64,000 nt of DNA from Virgibacillus natechei (GTDB lineage: Bacteria; Bacillota; Bacilli; Bacillales; Amphibacillaceae). The stretch covers positions 2,108,001 to 2,172,000 of the forward strand of contig NZ_CP110224.1 of the NCBI RefSeq assembly GCF_026013645.1. Reading direction: 5' to 3'. Each line of letters begins with the position of its first letter. Within the stretch, counting starts at the first letter, position 1. Below the pieces are notes generated by a model. The model ran no database searches, had not been told where the DNA came from, and was given only the letters and a program-made list of their open reading frames with translations. The position numbers and the translations under genes were made by a program. Shown here one piece after another: positions 55,901 to 64,000 of this stretch.

Positions 55901-56967
55901 TCATCACGTTGTCTAATTGCCATCACATGTTTCGTGATTACGTTCATTATTGTTAATAGTGGTACTGCCACAATCATTCCAATTACTCCAAATAACTGTC
56001 CACCAAGTAATAACGCAAATATAATGGCTATTGGATGAATATTAATACTTTTCCCAACAATATAGGGAGATAATAGATTACCTTCCATTATTTGGATAGC
56101 AAATATAGCAATCAATACAAAAATCACTAATTCCCCAGATGTCGCTAGCGTAATACCTACCACAGGGATTGCTCCAATTATGGGGCCAAAATAGGGAATG
56201 ATATTTGTCAATCCCATAATAATTGCTAATAGTAGCGCATATTTTATATCTAAATATTGAAAAGCTATCCATGAAGCAAGACTAACAAAGAAACTAACGA
56301 TTAATTGCCCCCGTATATAAAAACCCAAACTTTCGTCTATTGAATAAACCAACTTGCTTACCTGTACCTGATACTTTTTAGGAATAAATCGTTTGAAATA
56401 TGATTTTATACTATTATAATCTTTCATGAAATAAAATACGAGTACAGGAATAACGGTTAAAAAAACGATCATATCAAATACTCTTGTAAAGCCTCCAACT
56501 AATTTATCCAGTATATTTTCCAGTCCGACTTCCACTCTTGTGATGAGTTGATCTATTTTGTCATGCACCGTCTCAGGTAAAAATGAAGTGTATTCATATA
56601 TTTGATAAATTAAGCTTTCATACATACGAATAAGAACAGGCAATTGCTCATTTAAATCATGTAATTGATGCATTACAACAGGGTAGACACGATAGATTAA
56701 GTAAGCAGCACCACCAAAAAATAGTATGTAAATCATTAGAATGGCTAAACTTCTAGGTATATTATAACTGTTCAATTTTTTAATAACGGGGTAAAGGAGA
56801 TAGGCAATTAAACAGGAAACAAGAAATGGCGATAGAAGTTGCATTACAAATGAAACAAGAGATCCATAGAGTGGAAAAAGTATAACAAGTAAGTATAAAA
56901 ATAAAAACACAAAAATACCAATGATAAGCCAATAAAGGAGGCTTATCGCTTTTTTATTTCCAAACAT
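55897..56967 (-). CDS. yrrI: AI-2E family permease (YrrI)
   Basis: This is a polytopic membrane protein of the AI-2E/UPF0118 family, 356 residues with about eight helices. Members include antiporter-like and signal-exporting permeases; the substrate here is unknown. The conserved block LLAIIMGLTNIIPYFGPIIGAIP and a hydrophobic stretch ALLLGGQLFGVIGMIVAVPL identify it. It lies directly upstream of the alaS promoter, as in B. subtilis. Some members act in Na+ or Li+ export, which would fit a halotolerant host, but that is inference. Confidence 0.88.
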   Translation of the reverse strand: MFGNKKAISLLYWLIIGIFVFLFLYLLVILFPLYGSLVSFVMQLLSPFLVSCLIAYLLYPVIKKLNSYNIPRSLAILMIYILFFGGAAYLIYRVYPVVMHQLHDLNEQLPVLIRMYESLIYQIYEYTSFLPETVHDKIDQLITRVEVGLENILDKLVGGFTRVFDMIVFLTVIPVLVFYFMKDYNSIKSYFKRFIPKKYQVQVSKLVYSIDESLGFYIRGQLIVSFFVSLASWIAFQYLDIKYALLLAIIMGLTNIIPYFGPIIGAIPVVGITLATSGELVIFVLIAIFAIQIMEGNLLSPYIVGKSINIHPIAIIFALLLGGQLFGVIGMIVAVPLLTIMNVITKHVMAIRQRDD

Positions 56968-57022
56968 TATTGATCTCCCCTTAGTACATAGATAATGAGG
57001 CTTTTGTAACTAAAGGTTATCA

Positions 57023-57208
57023 TTATATTTTTCTTTCTTCTTCAGAAAATAAGTCATTAAGGGAACTTAAAGATCCGTCTGATTCAACTTGATGAATAGT
57101 TAATTCATTATTGAAAATTGACATTTCGATAAAACATGTCCAGCAATAATAGTTTTGTGAACCAATTTTGCCTATATCCTTTCCACTACAATTCGGGCAT
57201 CGTGACAT
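57023..57208 (-). CDS. Small zinc-ribbon protein (YrzR-like)
   Basis: This 61-residue protein has two CxxC pairs (RCPNCSGK and YYCWTCFIEM) that probably bind zinc, followed by an acidic C-terminal part (VESDGSLSSLNDLFSEEER). I recognise it as the type of small protein found between recD2 and yrrI in bacilli (YrzR in B. subtilis), but not with certainty. Function is unknown; a nucleic-acid or protein adaptor role would fit the fold. The ATG at 57208 follows AAGGAG. Confidence 0.75.
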   Translation of the reverse strand: MSRCPNCSGKDIGKIGSQNYYCWTCFIEMSIFNNELTIHQVESDGSLSSLNDLFSEEERKI

Positions 57209-57276
57209 ACGTATAACTCCTTAAATAAAGTTTATTACGTTATGCTAACCCTAAAATTAAAATAATATACATTAAT

Positions 57277-59592
57277 TTACATAAAATCGTATGGTGTGAT
57301 TTCTTTTTCATTAGAATCTTCATTAGAGATGAAGGTAATGGACTCCAGTCTTTCTGTCAATTGTGTCTTCAATGTTGTATATCGTTTATTCGTATCCATT
57401 GTGCGTACACCACGCAAGAATGCATTTTCTTCCCCACAAATAATTAAGGACTCTTTGCTTCTCGTAATTCCTGTATACAACAAATTTTTGCGAAGCATTC
57501 GATTGTATCCAGAAACAACTGGCAGGATAACAATTGGAAATTCACTACCCTGTGATTTATGGATCGATACGCAATATGCATGCATAATATTCACGTAATC
57601 TTTACGCTCATAAACGACTTCCTTACCTTCAAATAAAAGCACTAATTGTTCTACATTTTCTTTATTTTCATCCTCTTCAAATATAGCTGCTACTTCACCT
57701 ATATCTCCATTATAGACCCCATTTTCTGGTTGATTAACAAGTTGCAGAACTTTATCTCCAACCCTGTACACCACATCATCATTAGCTTTTACTTCTCTCG
57801 TTCTTGAAGTCTTTGGATTAATTAGTTGCTGCAATTCTTTATTTATCGAGGTGATTCCAGCCTGGGAACGGTACATTGGTGCAAGCACTTGGATATCTTT
57901 TACATCAATTCCCTTGTCTTTAGCTTTAGCAAAAATTTTTGTAATGACGTCTATCAGTTGATATTCGCTGCATGGTATAAAGCTGAAGTCTTTATCATTT
58001 TCCAACTGGATATCTGAATCATTTTTAATTTCATGAGCAAGATGAATTATTTTAGAACCTTCTTTTTGCCGATATACTTCATTAAGACTAACAAATGGGA
58101 TCATTTCACTGCTTAATAAATCCGACAACACTTGACCTGGCCCCACGGATGGGAGTTGGTCTTCATCACCAACAATAAGCACTTGCATATCGTCAGGAAT
58201 TGCTTTAAACAAACTATTTGCAAGCCAAATATCCACCATAGAAAACTCATCTATAATTAAAAATTTGCCTGCCAATTGGTTATTGTGATTTTTTTCAAAT
58301 CCATCTTTCCCATCCCAGCCTAATAGACGATGGATTGTTACGGCAGGGAGTCCGGTAGATTCATTTAAACGTTTTGCAGCTCTCCCTGTAGGTGCTGTTA
58401 ACACAAAAGGAAAATCAGTTTCATTGTCATAATCATCTGGATTGAGCGTCATATCATGAATCGTGGCAAATGCATTAAGAATTCCTTTAATGACCGTAGT
58501 TTTACCTGTTCCTGGACCACCTGTAACAATCATAACTTTAGAATGCAGGGATTGATTAATAGCTTCAAATTGATCTTTTCCATAGCTTAATACTTCTTCG
58601 TCTTCGATATCGCCAATTATCTTCATTAATTCTGCTAAATTCGTCTCGTTCTCTATCGGTTTTGTCATAATTCTGTCTATATGGGAAGCAAATCCATCTT
58701 CTGCGTAATACAGGGATGGGAGATAAACATTTCCATTGTGAATGATAATTTTTTTGCTTCCATTTAATTCATTTAACCTATCCATCATTATTTCATCAGA
58801 TAAAGAGGTATTGGAAAGCAAATCTAGCATTTGTTTCATACATTGCTTTAGTGGTAAAAAAACATGACCTTCCTGTATACTCTTTTGTAGCACATAAATA
58901 CATCCAGCACCAATTCGATTTGGGTGTGTGAGCGAGATCCCTCTCTGTTTCGCTATTTCGTCTGCTGTTTGGAAACCAAATCCATCTATGTCAAATACGT
59001 ACTGATAAGGATCTTTCTCCAAAATGTCAATCGCGGCTTCTTTATATTCTTGATATATTTTTTGCGCCATTTTTAAGCCAATACCATAGTGAGATAGAGA
59101 GATTACAATGTGTTCAAATCCCTGGTTTTCCTGGAGACTTTTAACCAATAAGTCAGCCGTTTCCCTTTTTACTCCCGGAACTTCTGTTAATACATCTGTA
59201 TTATTTAGAATTTTGGATATGGCACTCTCACCCAAATGATCGATAATTCGAGTGGCTGTTTTATTACCAACACCATAAAATAAATCACTGGAAAGGTAGG
59301 CGATTAAACCGTCTTTCGTGTCAGGAATAAAGGTTTGGTAGGAATTGACTTTATATTGTAAACCAAATTTAGGATGTTTCTCGAAAACGCCATAGAAATA
59401 ATAGGTTGTTTGTTCTTGTAAATTAGAAAAATAGCCCTTAGCAGTAATCTCTTTTTCTTTATAATTCTCATTTGTATCCTCGACTTTAATTTTTGAAATC
59501 GAAAAATGCTCTTTTTCATTATGAAAAATCGTATAAAGAAGTTTACCTTTTATATATCCATTTTCTTCATTCGATTGCATGTCTAATCCCAT
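57277..59592 (-). CDS. recD2: ATP-dependent DNA helicase RecD2
   Basis: RecD2 is a 5'-3' SF1B helicase without RecB/C partners, involved in replication fork and repair processes. The 771-residue protein has an N-terminal OB-like domain and tandem helix-hairpin-helix motifs (YGVGNKTATRIIDHLG, VPGVKRETADLLV). Then come Walker A GGPGTGKTTV, Walker B LIIDEFSMVD, VGDEDQLPSVGPG and the late motif SIHKSQGSEFPIVI. I chose the ATG at 59592, 9 bases after GTGAGG; a GTG five codons earlier is the alternative. Confidence 0.95.
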   Translation of the reverse strand: MGLDMQSNEENGYIKGKLLYTIFHNEKEHFSISKIKVEDTNENYKEKEITAKGYFSNLQEQTTYYFYGVFEKHPKFGLQYKVNSYQTFIPDTKDGLIAYLSSDLFYGVGNKTATRIIDHLGESAISKILNNTDVLTEVPGVKRETADLLVKSLQENQGFEHIVISLSHYGIGLKMAQKIYQEYKEAAIDILEKDPYQYVFDIDGFGFQTADEIAKQRGISLTHPNRIGAGCIYVLQKSIQEGHVFLPLKQCMKQMLDLLSNTSLSDEIMMDRLNELNGSKKIIIHNGNVYLPSLYYAEDGFASHIDRIMTKPIENETNLAELMKIIGDIEDEEVLSYGKDQFEAINQSLHSKVMIVTGGPGTGKTTVIKGILNAFATIHDMTLNPDDYDNETDFPFVLTAPTGRAAKRLNESTGLPAVTIHRLLGWDGKDGFEKNHNNQLAGKFLIIDEFSMVDIWLANSLFKAIPDDMQVLIVGDEDQLPSVGPGQVLSDLLSSEMIPFVSLNEVYRQKEGSKIIHLAHEIKNDSDIQLENDKDFSFIPCSEYQLIDVITKIFAKAKDKGIDVKDIQVLAPMYRSQAGITSINKELQQLINPKTSRTREVKANDDVVYRVGDKVLQLVNQPENGVYNGDIGEVAAIFEEDENKENVEQLVLLFEGKEVVYERKDYVNIMHAYCVSIHKSQGSEFPIVILPVVSGYNRMLRKNLLYTGITRSKESLIICGEENAFLRGVRTMDTNKRYTTLKTQLTERLESITFISNEDSNEKEITPYDFM

Positions 59593-59613
59593 CAAAAACA
59601 ACCTCACTATCTC

Positions 59614-60282
59614 CTACTTATCGTTTTCACTCATTGCTTCTTCTACGTTTTTCTTGCCATTGGCTGCAAGAAAATGATCTGGCTGTATGCGAAGCGCCTC
59701 ATCGAAATGATCTAACGCTATTGATAATTGCTCATTAAATAAAGAAATCACGCCCAAATTATAATGGGCATCACTATGATCAGCATTCATTTTTAGAACA
59801 CTTTCAAAAACGGGTTTAGCATCTGTAATATGGTCGCTTTGCGCTAGAGAAAGTCCATATTGAAATAGGGCTTCCTCATCATCTGGATCAAGTTCCGTTG
59901 CTCGCAGGAGATACGGTAAAGCCAATTTAAAATGTTCCTGATGTTGAAATGTCATACCAAGCAGATAATATACATCACTTTCAAGCAAACCTAGATCAAT
60001 CGCTTTTTGGAAGTTTTCCTGTGCTTTTGGATAGAGTGACTGTTCAAAATACAAATTTCCCAAACCATAATATGCTGTAGCAACATGTTCATCTAATTCG
60101 ATTGCTTTTTCAAAAAAACGTTGTGCACGTGTAAGGTCATTAATATGAAGTAATAGATTCCCAAAGTTGACATAGCCTACTGGGTCCTCTGGATTTTCTT
60201 CAATTATCTCTGTAAAGATGCCTGCTGCTTCTTCAAATTTATTTTCTTTCATATAATTAATTGCCTGCGTATTTTTATCCAT
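59614..60282 (-). CDS. yrrB: TPR repeat protein (YrrB)
   Basis: This 222-residue protein is built of about six tetratricopeptide repeats, beginning NYMKENKFEEAAGIFTEIIEENP and continuing in 34-residue steps (for example PVGYVNFGNLLLHINDLTRA). It is probably a protein-interaction scaffold. It lies between mnmA and recD2, as yrrB does in B. subtilis. It has no signal or membrane segment. Confidence 0.92.
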   Translation of the reverse strand: MDKNTQAINYMKENKFEEAAGIFTEIIEENPEDPVGYVNFGNLLLHINDLTRAQRFFEKAIELDEHVATAYYGLGNLYFEQSLYPKAQENFQKAIDLGLLESDVYYLLGMTFQHQEHFKLALPYLLRATELDPDDEEALFQYGLSLAQSDHITDAKPVFESVLKMNADHSDAHYNLGVISLFNEQLSIALDHFDEALRIQPDHFLAANGKKNVEEAMSENDK

Positions 60283-60302
60283 ACTAATAACTCCTTGCTT
60301 AA

Positions 60303-61430
<1,128 letters not shown>

Positions 61431-61433
61431 TTA

Positions 61434-62573
61434 TTAAGTTAATCGATTTACAATTTTTGCAACCCGTCTAGCTGCTTCTTTTACATTTTCCGTTGTATTA
61501 TATATCCCAAAACTAAAACGAATTGAATTGGTTGTACATTCATTATTTTCACCGAACATTGCGGATAATACATGGGATGGCTCTACAGACCCGGCCGTAC
61601 ATGCACTGCCACTAGAAGCCGCAATACCCTCCAGGTCAAAATTCGTCAGAAGTGTCTCTACATTTGTGCCTGGAAAACTTATATTCACAATCGAAGCTAT
61701 GGTTGAGTCATAATCCCCGTTTACTTCGAACTTAATATTATTTGTGCTTAATTCAGCAAGAAACTGCTGCTTGTGGTCTTGATAAAGCATGCTTCTTGAT
61801 TCTTTGTTATCTATTGCCAGTTCAACTGCTTTTTTAAAACCAGCGGCGCCAACAACATTCTCCGTACCAGGGCGACGTTTTCGCTCCTGTTCTCCCCCAA
61901 ATTGGAGGGCGTTTAATTTAATGTTTTCAGCAGCATATAGGAAGCCAATTCCCTTCGGCCCATTAATTTTGTGAGAAGAGACGGTTAACATGTCTACACC
62001 TAACTCATTCACATTAATATCCAATAAACCAAACGCTTGAACTGCATCTGTATGAAAATACGCTTGATGGTCTTTCAATAGTTCACCAATTGCTGTAATC
62101 GGTTGGATAACCCCTGTCTCGTTATTAACAAACATTATGGAAACGAGTATGGTTTCCTCTGTTAAAGCTTTCTTAAGGTCTTCCAATGCTATTTTACCAT
62201 CCGAATAAACGGGTAAATAAGTTACGTCAAATCCCTGTTTCTCTAAATTTTCTACTGTATGCAGTGTTGCATGATGTTCAATTGTTGTTGTAATAATATG
62301 ATTCCCTTTCGTCCGATTTCCTAACGCAGTACCAATAATTGCCAAGTTATCAGCTTCCGTTCCACCACTGGTGAAAATAATTTCTTTCTCATTCGCATGG
62401 ATGCTCTTTGCCATAACACGTCTTGACTCATCCAACTGTTGCCTTGCTTTTCGACCAAAAGAATGAACACTAGAGGGATTACCAAACACTTCATGATATA
62501 TAGGTAACATTGTTTGAATAACTTCTTCATCCATCGGTGTTGTTGCTGCATGATCCATATAGATTTCTTCCAT
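61434..62573 (-). CDS. iscS: Cysteine desulfurase (IscS/NifS family, YrvO)
   Basis: This is a PLP-dependent cysteine desulfurase of 379 residues. In B. subtilis the YrvO enzyme next to mnmA is the dedicated sulfur donor for tRNA thiolation. Motifs are the N-terminal MEEIYMDHAATTPMDEEV, the PLP lysine in SSHKINGPKG, and the catalytic cysteine in SSGSACTAGSVEPS. It lies between cymR and mnmA, so role and cofactor match the context. Confidence 0.95.
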   Translation of the reverse strand: MEEIYMDHAATTPMDEEVIQTMLPIYHEVFGNPSSVHSFGRKARQQLDESRRVMAKSIHANEKEIIFTSGGTEADNLAIIGTALGNRTKGNHIITTTIEHHATLHTVENLEKQGFDVTYLPVYSDGKIALEDLKKALTEETILVSIMFVNNETGVIQPITAIGELLKDHQAYFHTDAVQAFGLLDINVNELGVDMLTVSSHKINGPKGIGFLYAAENIKLNALQFGGEQERKRRPGTENVVGAAGFKKAVELAIDNKESRSMLYQDHKQQFLAELSTNNIKFEVNGDYDSTIASIVNISFPGTNVETLLTNFDLEGIAASSGSACTAGSVEPSHVLSAMFGENNECTTNSIRFSFGIYNTTENVKEAARRVAKIVNRLT

Positions 62574-62604
62574 GTTTAAAAATCCTTCCTAATCTAACTA
62601 ATCT

Positions 62605-63024
62605 TTAAATATAAAACATATATGCTTCTTGAGGCTCGTTATCATTATAAGAACTTAAATCTTCTAATGTTGTTGTATCAAGCACATCCTTTACAGCATC
62701 ACGTATTCTCATCCACAATCCCTGCTTTGCCGGCTCCTCATCTTCAATTCCCTCTACGGGCGTAATAGGCCCTTCAAGTACACGAATAATGTCTCCAGCG
62801 GTAATCTCCTTAGGATCATTGGCTAATACGTAGCCACCATATGCGCCGCGTACACTTTTGATAAGTCCTGCGTTTCGTAGTGGAGACGCTAACTGTTCCA
62901 AGTAATGCTCCGATAAATTATTTTCACGCGCAATCGACTTAAGCGATGTCGGACCATTTCCGTGCTGTTTTGCTAAATCAATCATTATTGTTAAACCGTA
63001 TCTTCCTTTGGTCGAAATCTTCAT
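62605..63024 (-). CDS. cymR: Rrf2-family cysteine regulator CymR
   Basis: CymR is a repressor of sulfur and cysteine uptake genes; it acts with CysK (O-acetylserine thiol-lyase). The 139-residue protein has the Rrf2 winged helix (MKISTKGRYGLTIMIDLAKQ, NLSEHYLEQLASPLRNAGLIKSVRG). It lacks the cysteine cluster of the iron-sulfur IscR type, consistent with CymR. It leads the cymR-iscS-mnmA-yrrB-recD2 group and diverges from rarA. Confidence 0.94.
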   Translation of the reverse strand: MKISTKGRYGLTIMIDLAKQHGNGPTSLKSIARENNLSEHYLEQLASPLRNAGLIKSVRGAYGGYVLANDPKEITAGDIIRVLEGPITPVEGIEDEEPAKQGLWMRIRDAVKDVLDTTTLEDLSSYNDNEPQEAYMFYI

Positions 63025-63088
63025 TAAAATACACCTCTATTTTTAAATACATTCCATTATCATTACCATTCGTCCATTAATACATGAT

Positions 63089-63097
63089 ATTATAGCA
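63089..63097 (-). promoter_or_regulatory. Extended -10 promoter for cymR
   Basis: On the minus strand TGC-TATAAT (63097-63089) is an extended -10 about 65 bases before the cymR ATG. No good -35 box lies 17 bases upstream, which is tolerated with an extended -10. Confidence 0.5.
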
Positions 63098-63182
63098 TGA
63101 AACCACTACTTCTTGCATTTTTACCGTTTCACAATTACGCTTAATTAACCAATCTATTATTATAATATAAAGGACGATTAAA

Positions 63183-64000
63183 ATGAAGCAAACACCACTT
63201 GCCTTACGAATGAGGCCAGTACATATAGAAGAAATTATTGGACAGACACATCTTGTTGGCGAAGGGAAAATTTTAAATCGAATGGTTTTAGCTGAACGGT
63301 TAGCCTCGATGATTTTATTCGGACCACCTGGTACAGGGAAAACTTCAATGGCAATTGCATTAGCAAAAAGTCTGGATATACCTGTCAAAAAACTTAACGC
63401 CGTCGCCGATAAAAAGAAGGATATGGAGATCGTTGTGGAAGAAGCGAAAATGATGGGGCAGGTTGTGCTTGTCTTGGACGAGGTTCATCGATTGGATAAA
63501 GCAAAACAGGACTTCCTTCTTCCGCACCTTGAGAGTAATTTAGTCACTTTGATAGGTTGTACAACAAGTAACCCTTATCACTCCATTAATCCGGCAATTA
63601 GAAGTAGATGCCACTTATTTGAATTGCACCCACTAACTGCCAACGACATCAAAACAGCTGTGAAACGAGCGAAAGAGGACAATGAGCAGGGATTTGGGAC
63701 AGAAGACATTACGATCACGGAGGAAGCGCTTGATCATTTTGCTAATAGTGCCAATGGAGACATTCGTTCCGCTTTAAACGGCCTTGAATTAGCTGTTTCC
63801 TCAACACCTAGTAACCCGGAAAATCAAATCGTTATTAATTTAGATACAGCTGAAGTATGCATGCAAAAGAAAAGCTTTTCCCATGATAAGGGTGGAGATG
63901 CTCATTACGATGTATTATCAGCGTTTCAAAAATCGATCCGTGGTAGTGATGTTGATGCCGCACTCCACTATTTAGCTAGATTAATTGAAGCTGGGGATCT
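63183..64000 (+). CDS. rarA: Replication-associated recombination protein RarA, 5' part
   Basis: RarA (MgsA; yrvN in B. subtilis) is an AAA+ ATPase related to clamp loaders that acts at stalled replication forks. The frame is open from ATG 63183 to the right edge, 272 of about 420 codons. It has Walker A FGPPGTGKTSM (about 46-56), Walker B VLVLDEVHRLD (about 95-105), sensor 1 LIGCTTSNP and the sensor 2 region NGDIRSALNGLEL. An AAAGGA ribosome site lies upstream. Confidence 0.95.
   Translation, partial: MKQTPLALRMRPVHIEEIIGQTHLVGEGKILNRMVLAERLASMILFGPPGTGKTSMAIALAKSLDIPVKKLNAVADKKKDMEIVVEEAKMMGQVVLVLDEVHRLDKAKQDFLLPHLESNLVTLIGCTTSNPYHSINPAIRSRCHLFELHPLTANDIKTAVKRAKEDNEQGFGTEDITITEEALDHFANSANGDIRSALNGLELAVSSTPSNPENQIVINLDTAEVCMQKKSFSHDKGGDAHYDVLSAFQKSIRGSDVDAALHYLARLIEAGD

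Noticed and set aside
63077..63388. Minus-strand frame opposite rarA
   Set aside because: It mirrors the rarA coding sequence, including the Walker A region, and is a shadow frame.

Overview
This is a low-GC, endospore-forming Firmicute of the family Bacillaceae. Several things point there: glyQS and alaS T-box leaders, a CIRCE-controlled hrcA operon, the sporulation genes spoIIP, gpr, yqfC, yqfD, sigK and sda, the late-competence comEABC genes, and the cymR-iscS-mnmA cluster. Gene order follows Bacillus subtilis between the glyS and yrvN (rarA) homologues, with local losses and one large insertion. A complete seven-subunit Mrp Na+/H+ antiporter operon and a very acidic YrrS linker would fit a halotolerant or alkalitolerant genus such as Oceanobacillus or Virgibacillus. 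That genus guess is inference.

Layout. 1-9.4 kb (minus strand): T-box-controlled glyQ-glyS, recO, yqzL, era, a 0.7-kb gap holding two inverted GC-rich repeats where cdd would be expected, then dgkA, ybeY, pgpH and phoH. 9.4-14.6 kb: yqfD, yqfC, a structured repeat, then yqfB-floA-nfeD behind a sigma-W-type promoter. 14.7-25 kb: yqeY, rpsU, deoC, rsmE, prmA, dnaJ, dnaK, grpE, hrcA (CIRCE), lepA. 25-30 kb: yqxA, spoIIP, gpr, rpsT (+), holA, yqzM (+). 30-39 kb: comEC, comEB, comEA, then yqeM, rsfS, yqeK, nadD, yhbY, aroE, yqeH, yqeG. 39-46.7 kb (plus strand): DnaA boxes and sda, mrpABCDEFG, sigK. 46.7-56 kb (minus): mtnN, yrrS, greA, udk, trmR, mltG, yrzB, yrrK, yrzL, a repeat element, alaS with its T-box. 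56-64 kb: an AI-2E family permease, a small zinc-ribbon protein, recD2, a TPR protein, mnmA, a cysteine desulfurase, cymR, and the 5' part of rarA (+).

How the genes work together. Most are housekeeping: tRNA charging (glyQS, alaS), tRNA thiolation (the desulfurase supplies sulfur to MnmA), ribosome biogenesis (era, ybeY, yqeH, rsfS, rsmE, prmA, yhbY, yrrK), chaperones (HrcA regulon) and DNA repair or replication (recO, recD2, holA, rarA). Sporulation functions are interleaved: sda links DnaA activity to sporulation onset, spoIIP acts in engulfment, sigK drives late mother-cell transcription, and gpr degrades SASPs at germination. The nfeD-floA-yqfB unit is a membrane-microdomain and envelope-stress module.

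No phage, CRISPR array, transposase gene, tRNA or rRNA was seen. The least explained DNA is the intergenic repeat material at about 4.89-5.31, 11.09-11.52, 16.23-16.30, 33.69-33.84 and 52.57-52.89 kb. I did not find a convincing new multi-gene system; the best leads are the folded repeats and the regulatory layouts listed in the findings.
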